From positions 3,534,001 to 3,598,000 of the forward strand of contig JBLDXI010000007.1 of NCBI GenBank assembly GCA_047495785.1: a stretch of DNA of 64,000 nt, read 5' to 3'. Of the stretch, positions 23,816 through 35,470 are shown piece after piece. Each line of letters opens with the position of its first letter. Positions within the stretch are counted from its first letter, which is position 1. The notes beneath the pieces were generated by a model. That model had not been told where the DNA came from. It ran no database searches and was given only the letters and a program-made list of their open reading frames with translations. The translations under genes and the position numbers were made by a program. The stretch is from Lepidodermella squamata (Eukaryota > Gastrotricha).

Positions 23816-24110
23816 TTTAAAAAAAAACAATAAATTCAGCAGCCGTCACTCGTTAGAGATACGAAATTGGAAGCTTTCTGAAATGAAAAACAAAGCGTGG
23901 ATACTGGTCTCAAAAGCCAGATGGCATGCACTGCCATTGCCCGATCATCTGTTTCTTCCCACCGAATTTTTCGATCGAGAGGGAAGTAATGTTTTATTAA
24001 CGAACCACCATGTTAAGTGGTAAACAGACCATTAGTTTCCTTGGATAGATTATATTTAGAATTTCGAGCATTTCCAGGCCTTGCCCTACTTTCCTGTTTT
24101 GCAGCTTTGC
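23816..24110. repeat. Diverged local repeat, copy 2
   Basis: Second copy of the 22910-23215 block, likely a decayed promoter and first exon of a neighbouring receptor copy. The left edge of the 3.7-kb direct repeat (23924) falls inside it, so this block contains a rearrangement breakpoint. Confidence 0.55.
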
Positions 24111-24316
24111 TATTTTATTGAACAATAACAACACGGCTGGGCTGTGTCAAAGTTTCCTAAATCGTCCACCGTGAATGGCGGTGAATGGTTAATGTTTTAG
24201 AAATCTTCGCAATTCTCGTCGCAATCGCAATTATTCGTCATTGAAAGCATTCTCACTTCCTTTCACAATTTCTCATCCAGAAAGTATAATTTGGAAGTTT
24301 TAAATCGATCAACCGT

Positions 24317-24742
24317 TCAGATCAACGCAACTCTTGCGCATCGCCGTTTTACATAATAAGCTGCTGATTGATAAGTTAGCTGTCTCGTAAAGTGACGAAC
24401 ACGCGGAAGTGGTTGGCCCTTTTCGTACACACTCTTGACAGGAGAGACTTCCTCATCAACTGTGTTGCTAACCAAGATACAAATAACTAATAGCTGCGCA
24501 TCTGAAAGGTGAAAGGTTGAATCCTCTCGCCAAGTCATTGTTCTTTCAATTTGAGAAGTCATCTGAGTTTCCATGTGCGCAGTGAACGTGGCTAAAGATT
24601 CTCTTCGATCAAGATGTCTGAGTTGATTCAGACTGGACGTCACGATCTGCCGACTGAGAACATGAAGAAGAGCTTGAAGAGCATAGGAAAACATAAAACA
24701 TTTACTCAATTTCAAGCAATTTCCAAGTGGTAATTTTGACAA
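24317..24742 (-). other. Unassigned 141-codon open frame (copy 1)
   Basis: A frame starting MSKLPLGNCLKLSKC and ending RRCARVALI lies downstream of the channel gene. I recognise no domain, signal peptide or family match, and splicing is not evident. An identical copy lies at 35881-36306 because of the long repeat. It may not be a gene. Confidence 0.2.
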
Positions 24743-24850
24743 ACAAACAACAAATAAACGTCATCATTGTAGGGATACCCGGAAATAATTGTTCGCGGAA
24801 TCAGCGTGTTTTTTAAGGATCGATTTGGTGTTTGAAAAAGCAGTTTTGGA

Positions 24851-25429
24851 CAGTGCTTTGGATTTGATTTGATTTGATTTAAACCTTAAATCACGAATCA
24901 CTTCAACTCAATCAAAATCAATCATTTGCTGGAATTTTTCAAGTTAAATCAATCAAAATCAATCACAAGGGAATGTAAATCAGGATTAAATCATCCTTAT
25001 TTATTCATCGAATCCTCATCTCACCATAACAGAGTGTTTCAATCAGAGTATCACATGCGATCAAATTGCACTTGCGATGAATAAGAATTATAAAGCCTAG
25101 CTGCTAATGCAACAAAACGAGTGCTGCCTCGTGCAAGAGCCTATCATTGCCCGTAATAAACACCACGCCGCCTCACATTGCCACATTTTTGGTCTGTGGT
25201 TTGAGTTTGGCACGCGATTTTTTGTTACTTCCTCCTTTTGAGCACACATGCATGTACACGCAAGAAGTAAAGTAGGCTCAACTAAATCGCTATAAATCAA
25301 GCACCTTAAATCAAAATCAATCTAAATCATCGCATTACGATGTTAAATCAATCAAATCAAATCACGGGTAGCCAAAACGCCTATAAATCAAATCAAATCA
25401 AATCAAATCAAATCAAATCCAAAGCACTG
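24851..25429. mobile_element. Non-autonomous hAT-type element, copy 1
   Basis: The ends are inverted copies of CAGTGCTTTGGATTTGATTT, and the element is flanked on both sides by the same 8 bp, GTTTTGGA (24843-24850 and 25430-25437). CAGTG-type ends with an 8-bp target duplication are typical of hAT transposons. The interior is dominated by AAATC/GATTT-type short repeats, and the internal frame has no transposase similarity. Confidence 0.8.
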
Positions 25430-25625
25430 GTTTTGGAGTTTAATTTTGGGGGTTGAAAATCGTTTTTTTGCGATTGCGGCCAAATGTTGCCCTTCTTGGT
25501 GTTTAAAAATTTCTCATTTGGTCTTTAAAATTTAAACTGTTAAACTGCTTAAAAAACACTGGCCGAATCAGCATAAAATTTTCTTAATTTTGCTATGAAT
25601 CGCGGCAACAACACAATAAAGGAAA

Positions 25626-25628
<3 letters not shown>

Positions 25629-25658
<30 letters not shown>
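25629..25658. repeat. GA microsatellite, copy 1
   Basis: About fifteen GA units downstream of the truncated channel gene. The count looks the same in the second copy at 37193-37222. Confidence 0.85.
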
Positions 25659-25664
<6 letters not shown>

Positions 25665-25775
25665 GCTCATAGGGCATGTTAATATAATGATGATAGACGA
25701 TGATAATTACAACATTGTTACTACACGCACGTGTTCCGCTAATTTCTTAAATTTGATTCTTGATCAAAACCTGTT

Positions 25776-27633
25776 TCAAAATGCGACAATAAGAGCATAG
25801 ACATTCAGGGTTATGAGTACATCAAAACAGATTAGGAAAGCTGAGACATCCATGGCTCGAGCATAACTGACAGCTGCGAATTTGATCGAAATCGCCTTTT
25901 CAGCCATTAGAATCTTCTCGTATCTAGTAGTAGCAGCTACCATAATCGCTTCGTAAAACACGAGTGCGCCGGTCAGGCCACATAAAATTAAAATATACTC
26001 AGCCATCAGGACAGATTCAGATGTTTCTGGGATGCTTTTCAAAACATCAGATTGCGTAACGATCAGGCTCAGCAGCAGAGTACCGGTAAACGCTGGCCGA
26101 TCTGGAACATCAGGCTGGAATAGCAAGGACCCGAAAACGAGGAGCGTTATGATGGCACACGGGGCCATGTTGTTGATCAAATAAGGAGCCGGCTCTCGAG
26201 AGAATCCTACTGTGAAGCTTGCATAACCAGAAGTACTATTCTTCCTCAGCAGGGATGAGGTTATACCGTATGTCGAAGAAGCCGCGTCAAGCTTCCACAA
26301 CTCACTCTCAAACGATCTGTCAAAGGTCAACCGGGTTCCGCCGAAAGTTAAGAACTTCTCATATTCGTCCAGTAAGAACGTGAAATCACACCGCTGCGAG
26401 TCGAATGGAAATTTTCGGAGTTTCAGGATGCATTTCGCTGTTATAACGCCGAATCTCATCCAATGAAAAAACAGAGTTCTATTCGGACTCGTAGGGTAGT
26501 AAGCTATCTGGACTTGTTCTTTCCATGTACTACTCTCTAGGTACAGATCCACAGTTGTATTAGCGAATCTAATACCAGGTACCCAAACTTCATCTCTATT
26601 GACCGTGTAAACCCGGTCAGCTTCATTCACGTCAGGAGCGGTAACCTCCACTGGGCAATTACGCACCGCCCATTGGACAAGGATTACGGCACCGGCTGAG
26701 ATCTCTTGAGCCTGCGCGTTAATATCTACCAAGGTTTCAAACTCCAGGGTCATGAAAATTTTGGTCCCGAAGTCTGGAGATTTGTTCTTCGTACCCAGTG
26801 ACTTACAGGTAGTCAAGTCACTCAGGGTTAGCAAAGGAAACATGCTGCCATCGATCAAATTTGGAATCTTGAATTCAGTCGTATTTGTTTCGAAGTCATA
26901 CGTCCTCGGCGTTGATGGAGTTGGCTGCAGTGCCCAAACTCGCGTGTTTTTCACAGTGACGTCAGCATTGTACCCATTAACGCCGTAAATTTGAATCGTC
27001 GCCAGTCCACTAGCTAGTTGATTTGCAGCCAAACCAGGTACATTGGCATTTGAAAGTAGGACAGCTGCTGTTGTTTCGTTGAATCCAGGCAGAGGCGTGA
27101 CAGCAGCCTAATACGTGAAAATCGTTAGCGATCTAAATTGGCATGAACCTGGAAAAAGCACTTACAGTGACTTTGTCGTTGGCAACCTGAACTAAGAGTC
27201 GGAAATCAGACACGACAACACCACTTGAGTTAGTATCCCTTCGAGCTCTGTAATGGAAAAGATTCGAAATGACGTTCGACTTTCTGCTATAGGCGAAAGG
27301 CGGAGCTCGGGCGGTCGACGCGATTTTAGCGTCGTATGCTACGAACAATCTTCCGCCTATGCCAACTTGAAGTGATAAATGAAGACCGTTGTAGTTGTTG
27401 AATAAGCTCTTCCTCCCATATGCGTCAAAATCTGATAGACGAATCTTACGAAAAATCATATAAATTCACCAAAACATACCGACAAGAGTTTGTGAGTTTG
27501 AAATTTCGAAAATTATGTAACTGAAAGAGTTAGGATCAAATTGGGTGCTGAAGTCGGTTTCAAAGCGAAAAGCAGCAGGGCTTTGCCCCTTCGGTAGCGA
27601 ATTCTCAATTTCCACCGCGCCAAAATCGTTCGT
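25776..27633 (-). pseudogene. 5'-truncated copy of the channel gene, cut by a transposon
   Basis: The exons at 27633-27480 (partial), 27431-27166 and 27107-25776 are identical to the 3' exons of the gene at 37340-41097. They encode the end of module 2, the linker and the full channel domain (Cys-loop CILKLRKFPFDSQRC; TM2 GTLLLSLIVTQSDVLKSIP). Upstream of 27633 the family sequence stops in the middle of module 2 (NDFGAVEIENSLP) and the CACTA-like element begins. Signal peptide, module 1 and mucin stalk are absent, so a normal secreted N-terminus cannot be made. The transposon's own gene lies on the same strand and ends about 410 bp upstream, so a read-through chimeric transcript is conceivable. 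Confidence 0.8.
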
Positions 27634-28044
27634 AAAAACTGTAAAAACGAGGTTTCTATTTAGTATCCTAAGTAGTAACCATCACTACTCTTGGCGATTG
27701 TTACTTTAAAGGAATTTCATTGTTACTTTTGAGACCCCGGTTCCTTAAAAGCACCATCCTATCGAGTAATAATTACTAATTAATGCTAAGAAGTACCGTA
27801 CTATTTAAATGCCATTCGGTTTGAATTGTTGCTTTTTAGGTTGAATGGCCTGGTTCCGCTGCATCGGACGTTTACACTTCCAGAAAATAGCACACCATGT
27901 TCATAAACATCAAATTTTATTTCATTATGATCGACGTGCAACAGCTTCTTTCGCTATAGTAAAAAGCGGTATAAATATTTCAACTGATTGCAATATTTCA
28001 ACGGATAACTGAAATATTTCAAAAATATAACGACATCCAGGCGC

Positions 28045-31000
28045 TCAATGTGGCAAGCAATCAATGTTTAGATAGAAATGGTTGTTTAGGTGACTAATTA
28101 TGGGAAAAGATCTTTTCACTGACAAATCTTTCAAAGCTATAATCGCTATCTTCGAAGGTTGTGTGATCGAAACTAAGTAAGAAAAATATCGCCGACAAAA
28201 TCTTTCCAGAGAAATTTCAATAATTACAAAATAGATTTCAGAATTTACAAGAAATATTTGTTCGATTTGATGGAAGACAGGCTTGCTCGCATTTTCAAAC
28301 CAGCCCACAGTTGGCTTCGAGGTAGTTACAGCGGCGCCACGACAATAAAAAGCGCCTTTATAACGAATGGAGTTATATACAATCGCTACATCAGGAATGG
28401 TCAGATCATCCAGTTTGTAATTTTTCGACAGATATTGAAGAAAATCTTTCATATTTTTTTCTTTTCCTCCTTCCATGCAATCAAGCCGATCAAGTACGTT
28501 AATGAAGCGCACGGATTGAAATTTCGCCATGTTAAATATTTGAGAGATTGGGTTGTGATAATTTTTTGGTTCGAGTTTGGATAAGCCGCGCTCAAAGCCC
28601 AAAGAAGAATAAAACCGAGCAGGCCCGTAATCGCGAATTTGTTGAGGATAATGTACAAGGTTATGCAGTTTAGTGACAACAAAAGTTTCACCATAGGCTC
28701 GCACAGATAATTGCAAGAAGTGAAAAATTAAATTTTCCAAAATTTTTACATCATCGACAAATACATAGGGAGAATATATAAAAGCAATTATTCTATTCAA
28801 CAGTGCCAAGCAGCGGTATTCGATACAATCAAAAAATGTTGGTTTCAGTCGAAGAGGAGTAAAATCTAATATAAAACCTAATCGAGTCATCAGCATTTTC
28901 ATTTGGGTGGCGGTTTGGTGGCTGTGAAGCTCGCCTGACACGATCTTGAAATTCGGTGCCGGAACAGCCTCGTGTTTCGCGGTGTCGTCGAACGGGAACT
29001 TGTCGATCGCCTCGTTCATGGCGTCGTCCGTCAGGCCGAACTTGGTTTTTGCCGCTGTTAGGGCTCCGTTCATAATGTAGACACAGCCCCCCTCAAGGAG
29101 GTCATGCGCTGGCTCATTGACAATACAAGCAGGGAAAATAGGTCGCAAGTGCTGTATCTCAACGAACGCTGAAACGACGCCGCTAACTCCAGACTCCGAC
29201 ATTCTAATAGGAAGAATGAGAATTAATTAAGGAATTTGTCAATTGAATTGCGAAATATTTGGCAACATCCATTCCTTTGGGAATAATTTTTAATCTGGAA
29301 AATTCTAGCACCGCCAATAAAAAATCACCTGAGAAAATAATTCGCAAAAATTCCGCAGCATTATTTCAAAAAAATGCTGGAAAATTTGTCAGGGGATGTT
29401 GGTAGATTTACGAAAACAAGTTTCAAGCGAATTTTAATCATTTTTCTTAAATTGTTGACAACTTACTTAGACCTTCGTTCAGTGATAGTTACAGCTTTCA
29501 TCACTTCTTCAGCTTGAGATACGAGACTGTCGGCGGTGCGCATTTTCAAGTCTTTCGCTTCGTATACTTTGCCGAACTCGCCCCTTGTTAGCTCGCATTT
29601 GCTGCATGGTAGATTCGCTGAGAAGCTTTCAAGCATCCCAATCAGCTGGTGCTGAGCCAGATTGTCGCCAAGACCGCTGATCATCAAGATTTGAACTTTC
29701 TTGCTGTTGATGACGATAGGCTCGTCAATTTCGTTCTGAACAGCTCGAACCACTGAATTCAAAGCTAGAAAAAATTGCTTCAATTTCATATCGCTCTTTA
29801 TATCGAAATAAAATTAATTTATTTCAAATTTCTTCAATTTCAAAAACATTTTTTAGATTTTTCAAAAATCTGAAATTTTCAAATTAAAATTTCTTGAATA
29901 TTCATTTTTTAATTTTACCAATTTAAATTTCAATTATTTGAATGATTTTTAAATTTTAATTTTAATTTTAATTTTAATTTTAATTTTAATTTTAATTTTA
30001 ATTTTAATTTTAATTTTAATTTTAATTTTAATTTCGAATTCCTACATTTTTTTAATTTTCTTTGAATTTCAAATTTATTGTTGAAATCTTAAATTTTAAT
30101 TTCGAATTATGAGAAGAGAAAAAGTTTGTGTTACGTACCGACTGTTTTCCTCGTATCCTTAGCCAACTTACAGCACTTAGAAGCTGCTAGTAGAAAGTGG
30201 AATTCGGGTCTAGAAATTCAAAAGTTATATAAACTCCAAAAAATTGATAGCAGCATTACATCCGATCGAACTGGCGCGGCACCATTTTCCATTCGAAAAC
30301 GGCCAGCTTCTGCTTTCGCACGAATGTTCCAAGTGCTGCGACGGAGACGAATTCATCAAAGAATAAAAATATTGGCACGATGTAGTCATGTGGTACATTC
30401 GCGATCATTTGACGAATAGCTTGACCGTCAAGGGGCGATGACATGTAGCCCTGTTCCGTTGGCTGCAGAAGGCTTGTCTTGCTGAAAACTTCAAGCAGCT
30501 CGGGCCTCGAAGACAGGAAGTGGCCAACTTGTTTTGTGATCGGTAGATACTGAAAAGATTGAACACCGACGGGCTCACAGGGAGCTAATGCCGAGAGAAG
30601 CTTGCCTCGATTGTGGGTTGAGAGCATATTTTTGAAAATTTCGTTAAAAAACAACGTCGAGAAACCGCCCAGAAAATGTTGAAGCAATTTTTGAACAATA
30701 CTGCTGATGTAGTCGATGACAAAACAGACGAGAGTTTCGGAGGCAGTGAAGTCGTATTTCAGTTTAAAAACGAAATCGAGAAGCGAATTATTCAGAATTT
30801 TTGCCAATTGCTCCTCCAGCGATAATTTCAAATTCGATTTCTCGTCTTCCGGGCGGCAGTCAGTGGCTGGACTGCTTTCGAATAATGGAGATTCGCCCAG
30901 TTTCTTATCAGCCGCCGTACCATTTGTGACCGGCGTGGACGTAGTACTTCTAACGAACTTTGGGACGCATTGATGCTTCCGTAATAGATAATCGGTCGAA

Positions 31001-31065
31001 AAGGGACAGGCGCATTTTGAGCAAGTAAAAGACTTTTCTTGTTTATAAGGCTGATATGAAGCCAT
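28045..31065 (-). CDS. CACTA-like transposase gene
   Basis: At least three exons are visible. The first, from 31065, carries an N-terminal C2H2-type finger (CSKCACPFSTDYLLRKHQC) and then VPIFLFFDEF and ALGTFVRKQKL, which match the conserved block PL.LYYDD.E.VNPLG....KLGA of animal and plant CACTA-like transposase proteins. A middle exon (about 29770-29463) has ISGLGDNLAQHQLIGMLESF followed by SANLPCSKC, a strongly conserved motif of this group. The last, 29202-28045, has NEPAHDLLEGG and then FVVTKLHNLVHYPQQIRDYG, the usual C-terminal block. The introns contain long AT-rich stretches and an (AATTTT)n array. Exact donor sites of the first two exons are uncertain. The product would cut and join transposon ends in the nucleus. 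Whether it is active cannot be judged. Confidence 0.7.
29952..30034. repeat. (AATTTT)n simple repeat
   Basis: About fourteen uninterrupted AATTTT units within an intron of the transposase gene. The surrounding 250 bp is also extremely AT-rich. Confidence 0.85.
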
Positions 31066-31158
31066 TCTAGGAAGAACGAGAAATTAACGAATTCATATTG
31101 TTTTATTTTAATTTTCCGCGGCGAGATTTTTCATAACGTTTGAACATACAGTTGTATA

Positions 31159-31338
31159 CAGGGTGGCCAAAAAATTCTGCAGAGCGGGAATTCGATGCGC
31201 ATCATTTTAATGAGGAGTTTCAAGAAATTGAGGAGTTCCATTGGCAAAAGAATGCTTGAAATTCTTCAACTTCTTGAAACTTCTCATTAAATTGATACGC
31301 ATCGAATTCCCGCTGAGCCCAATTTTTTGGCCACCCTG
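31159..31338. mobile_element. Palindromic Tc1/mariner-type MITE (180 bp) nested in the CACTA-like element
   Basis: The ends CAGGGTGGCCAAAAAATT are inverted and the match continues for about 80 bp on each side, leaving almost no loop. TA dinucleotides flank both ends (31157-31158, 31339-31340). The CAGGGTGGCCA-type terminus and TA duplication are those of Tc1/mariner-like elements. It sits between the two transposon genes. Confidence 0.75.
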
Positions 31339-31533
31339 TAGTATATAGTAGTAGTAGTATAGACTAGATAACTGGCAACGGGAAATTCCGATTTGTAAAT
31401 TGAAGCAAAGTTATGAAGCAAAGAAAGAGCTATACAGTACATAGGACAAGAGACAAATTCACAACAAACTGGGAAACCATAGATGCCAGCAAAATAAATT
31501 GAACTAGCACTATAAACGTTGATCGAAGAACAA

Positions 31534-33762
31534 CTAATTGTTAACATTAGCACGCCTCGATGATCTCAGAATTTGAGTCTCGGCCATTGTTCGCGGCTTC
31601 TTCGAGTTAATGGGTGTATTGTTGCTAGACCGTTTCGCCTTATTTGATGTTGGCACTGGCGTTGCGTTAGGCGGTTGCGTTGGGCGACCGCTTGTAGGCG
31701 TATTGCTTGTAGTTGGGCTTGAAGCTGATCCAGCACTACGACCGCGAATATTTGCGATGGCCATGGTTATCTGAAACAGGAAAAATGAATAATTATTCTA
31801 AAAAATCCAGCCTACCATAAATTCGATTTAAACTTTACATTTTCAAAATCTTATTTCAATTTTGAGAAATTTCCAAAAAAATTTCTAAATGAATTTAAAT
31901 TAATAAAATTTAATTTCGAAATTGTTCCAAAAAAAATTGTTTCAAAATTCAAAATCCAAATTTTTTTTCAGAAATCGAAAATTGCACTTAAAAATTTCAA
32001 AAAATAAGTTCAAAATTAAACTTAAAAAATTTTGAAATTACGATTTGGAAGAGTCTGAATTTAAAATTTAAAATATTAAACATACCGACTGGTCTACGTC
32101 AGTCAGGCTTTCATCATCATCATCATCGGCGACCTCCAAATTTTCTCCATCTGAGTCATTTCCATCGTCAGCTTGTTCAGCCTGTTGTTGTAGGTTTTGT
32201 TCTTGCTGTTGTTGTTGCTGCTGTGGTTGTTCGGCAGCTTTCATCGCGTTAGCGTTGCGCTTGATCGCGGCTGCCGCTACTGCTTTGCGATTCGATACGC
32301 CTTTTCTCACTTTGGCCCTGAAAATTCCCTGAATAAACACAATTTATTGCACTGTACAAGAACATTTTCATGAAATCAATTACCTGCTGAGCAGCCATAG
32401 GTAAAAGCAGGCCGTCAACCCTCGACGTTTCGTTGTCATGCGTCTCTCGCCAAGCCCGTTCAACGATTGCAAGGGCAATGGCGTAGTCGCCCTTAGCGAA
32501 AATACGGCCCTCATTTTGTTGAAGTATCTTGGTCGTCACGAACCGACACAAAATATCGAAGCTGGTAATTATCGTCCCACCGACCCACTCGTTGTAAAGA
32601 TGAGCATTAAATTGCTTAATATCATTCAGGGTAAATGCCAAATTCACTTGATCGCGCTAGAAAACCAAAAGCAATTAGGAATTAAAAATCAAGTTATAAT
32701 GCACATTAAAATTAAAAACAAGAACGACCTTAAATACAAGAAAAATTACTCACCTTCACAATATTATTGGATTCTTCCACAGCCTTGGGAGGCGCTGCTT
32801 TCCTCGCTGCTGCGAAAGCTGCGACCGTTTCGCAAGCTTTGCGATGGCCCATGACTGGGAAAAGCTCCTTGATGTCTTCATTTGTTAGCAGCGAAATACC
32901 GAGTTCATCCAGTTGGTTAGCTGAAAAATCACAGTTGAAATTAAAAAAAAACAAAAAGTTGAAACTAAATTTTAATGAGACCAAATTTTTCCACCGCTGA
33001 ATTTGAGGCTCCAGCACTAAATCTAGTGCAATCTCAAATTCAGTGATGGAACCCTTAATTTTGGGTGCGCACTTGGCTCACCCAAAATTAATTTATAAAT
33101 AATGGATTATTTTTTCTAGCGAGCGGATAAAGACAAAAATGACAATTCTGACGGAAAGGCTATCAGTCGATCGCTAATTGCGGGAGCGAAAATTTGTGAA
33201 GAACCCCTGCGCTATTTAGCTACAATTATTCAATGTGTCCCATAAGTAGCGCCCTAGAATAAGAGAAGAGGTCGCATCTCACGGCCAGGAAATTTTTAGA
33301 AAATTCAAAAAAGGGTAAAATTCCCGAACCAGTTACCATCGGGGTTTTCCGGGTTTAAATTAATTCAAATTAATTCAAATTTCCAGGAAAAAATTATGAA
33401 AATAAATTAGGGCGTGAAAAAAAGCGATGATGTGATAAATTCTACGACACGCGCTAAACTGTTACTAAAACATAAAAAAGCAGGCCAAGACATGAGTTTT
33501 GAAGCCCTCGATGCGTGAACAAATTCTAAAATATTTCACTAATTATAGAAAAATAAAACATGCGACTAAGTGGGTAGACCCAACGCCAGATGACATGGCA
33601 TAGCATATGGTAAATACAGGCGGCTGTTTTTAGGCCATAGCATCAGCCCGAAGGTAGCAATGCGAATAACTTACCAACAAAAGCCTCGCATAGTCGAGTT
33701 TGATGATCAGGATTAGCAACACCCGCGTCGGCAACCAGCTTCAAGAGCGCTTCTTGATCCAT
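31534..33762 (-). CDS. SAM-domain protein encoded inside the CACTA-like element (335 aa)
   Basis: Five exons with agreeing phases: 33762-33675, 32920-32754, 32656-32384, 32328-32086 and 31770-31534. Residues about 20-75 end in LLTNEDIKELFPVMGHRKAC, which fits the C-terminal half of a sterile alpha motif (LT.EDL.ELGI..GHR), a protein-protein or oligomerisation domain. The middle (about 85-175) is a helical region without a recognised fold. Then come a basic stretch, a Gln-rich run, an acidic run (DDDDDE) and a Ser/Thr/Pro-rich basic tail (NSKKPRT) resembling a nuclear signal. The organisation suggests a DNA- or transposase-binding accessory protein like the second gene of plant CACTA elements, but no homology to those is seen. 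Function is inferred only. Confidence 0.6.
32994..33090. repeat. Two adjacent hairpins in the first intron of the SAM-domain gene
   Basis: CTGAATTTGAG pairs with CTCAAATTCAG about 25 bp later, and AATTTTGGGTG pairs with CACCCAAAATT immediately after. They may be a short nested palindromic element or a structured intron. No target duplication was found. Confidence 0.45.
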
Positions 33763-35470
33763 GGCGATTTAGGCGAGAAGTAACAATAAAATGAAATTTA
33801 ATTCTACATGATAAATGATAGAATGATGGCGAACTGAATTGACGGGAATTAAAAAAAAAAATTCCGCAATTTTCGCGGGGCAGAGGTCGTCAATCGGCAA
33901 ATATGGGAGTAACTATTGCCAAAGCTGCACTTGAACAAAACAAAATTATGGAGGCATTTCTAACATCACCCAGTCATCCGCGACAGTGTGAGCCTAAAAG
34001 GAAGGACGCAAAGCACACCTAGTATGTTTCGAGAAAAACAATTGAAAAACCTAGCTGTTGGCCAGTCAAATTGTAGGAAACCTTGGGACGATCATTTGAA
34101 ATAAAATAGTTCTAACATCAAGGCGCGAATTTGAAATAATGACGCAGGTGCCTTGGAATGGCGTGTTTGCGTGACTTCGTCCTGTCACACGCCGGGCGAG
34201 ATAGGTGTGAGAGCGTATCGTTGACGCGCGCGTCAGAGCGCGGCGCGGTGTTAAGATCGCCATCGTCGTTGTTGACATTTCGGCTTTACAAGTGGCATCT
34301 CTAAGTAGGCCGATCGGCAGCGGTGTAATAATAGGAGCGGTCGTGTTTAGGTTCACTAGATAGGCAGCGGTGTAATAATAAAAGTGGTCGTGTTCATAAT
34401 TTATACTTAAACAAAAGCTGCGGCGAAAACCATAGAGAAACGGTAAAAATTACGGCGTGATAAAAACGATTATGTTGTGAATAACGGTGATTATGATTAG
34501 TATTATCGCCAACGAAATAGTGGCAATAAAAAGCTAATAGAGCGGCAATATCATGGGCAAGACAAATAAATTCGCCGCGACTGAACGCGCGAGCAATAAA
34601 TTTGCCGCGAGAGCATGCTGCGACAGCGCAATTTTCTCGCATTATTTATAAAAGGTGAAATTTATCGTATATTCAAGTTATTAATTTCTTAAAATTTGTT
34701 GCATAAAACGATAGCATAAAAGCCTAATTCTTTATCGTCCCAAATTTTATAAAATGCAGAGAAAAATGCAGAGGCCTCGTTCAAAAAACTGACGCAGTTG
34801 CCAGCGGTTAACAGTCCAACAAACGACAAATAACGGACATTGATCGGCGCGGCCGCTAATGTAAATGACGCTTTACCGCCTGAAATGAAACAGTGAAATT
34901 AAACATTTTGGAATTTTGAAAATTCAAAAAAAACGAAATAATTCGCGCTAAAAATTGGAGGGCAGCCGCATCAGTACACAGCCGGTTGGTAATAAACGCT
35001 GAAAACATTTATCGCTAAAACAATAATTCCTATGAAAATTTATAAAAAAACACGCGTCGGCGGGTGAAAAATTAAGAAAAATCCGTGAAATAAGGCTACT
35101 GCAGGTAGCGGCAATAAAAGTATAAAAATATCCTGAAAATTCGATACGACGAAACACCAATTTGTCGCATGGAAATACTGGCATAATAACTGATTTAGAC
35201 AAGTTGAAATTGAAATGAAAACATCAACACTGCGCGGGCGAACAGCTGACAATGACCACGACGACGAAAACGACGACGATTTGTGCGCGACTAGTGCGCG
35301 CGCTCGCTTGCGCTCTGAATGGCACGCTCTATTCAGCAGACAATGGCCATTACCTCATCATTAGCCGCGCGCGTTAGCTAATAATTACCGTGCTGAATAA
35401 AGCGCGTGAACGATCAGCACCTTTGTGGCTATTCAGGAGACGACGGACTTTAAAAGCAAGAATAAAAAGG
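33763..35470. other. Right subterminal region of the CACTA-like element
   Basis: About 1.7 kb between the SAM-domain gene start and the right inverted end. It holds the presumed promoter and GC-rich, GCGC-containing stretches near 34200 and 35290-35370, but no convincing gene. Short frames lack motifs. Subterminal transposase-binding repeats would be expected here, but I could not define a consensus by eye. Confidence 0.4.

Larger units (their letters stand above)
23924..27633. repeat. 3.71-kb long direct repeat, copy 1
   Basis: This segment recurs at 35488-39197 with a constant offset of 11564 bp. Every stretch I compared is identical, including all reading frames, a GA microsatellite and an embedded hAT-type element. 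It contains the 3' part of a channel gene and its downstream flank. The right edge joins a CACTA-like element directly. Confidence 0.9.

Noticed and set aside
24317-24742. Conserved small gene because it is present twice
   Set aside because: Its second copy is explained by the identical long repeat, so duplication is no evidence of selection.
24858-25430. CRISPR-like or satellite array of AAATC units
   Set aside because: Units are irregular and symmetric about a centre; the 8-bp duplication and CAGTG ends show a fold-back hAT-type element.
28258-28584. Plus-strand frame opposite the transposase C-terminal exon
   Set aside because: Antisense of a recognised transposase exon, with no motif.
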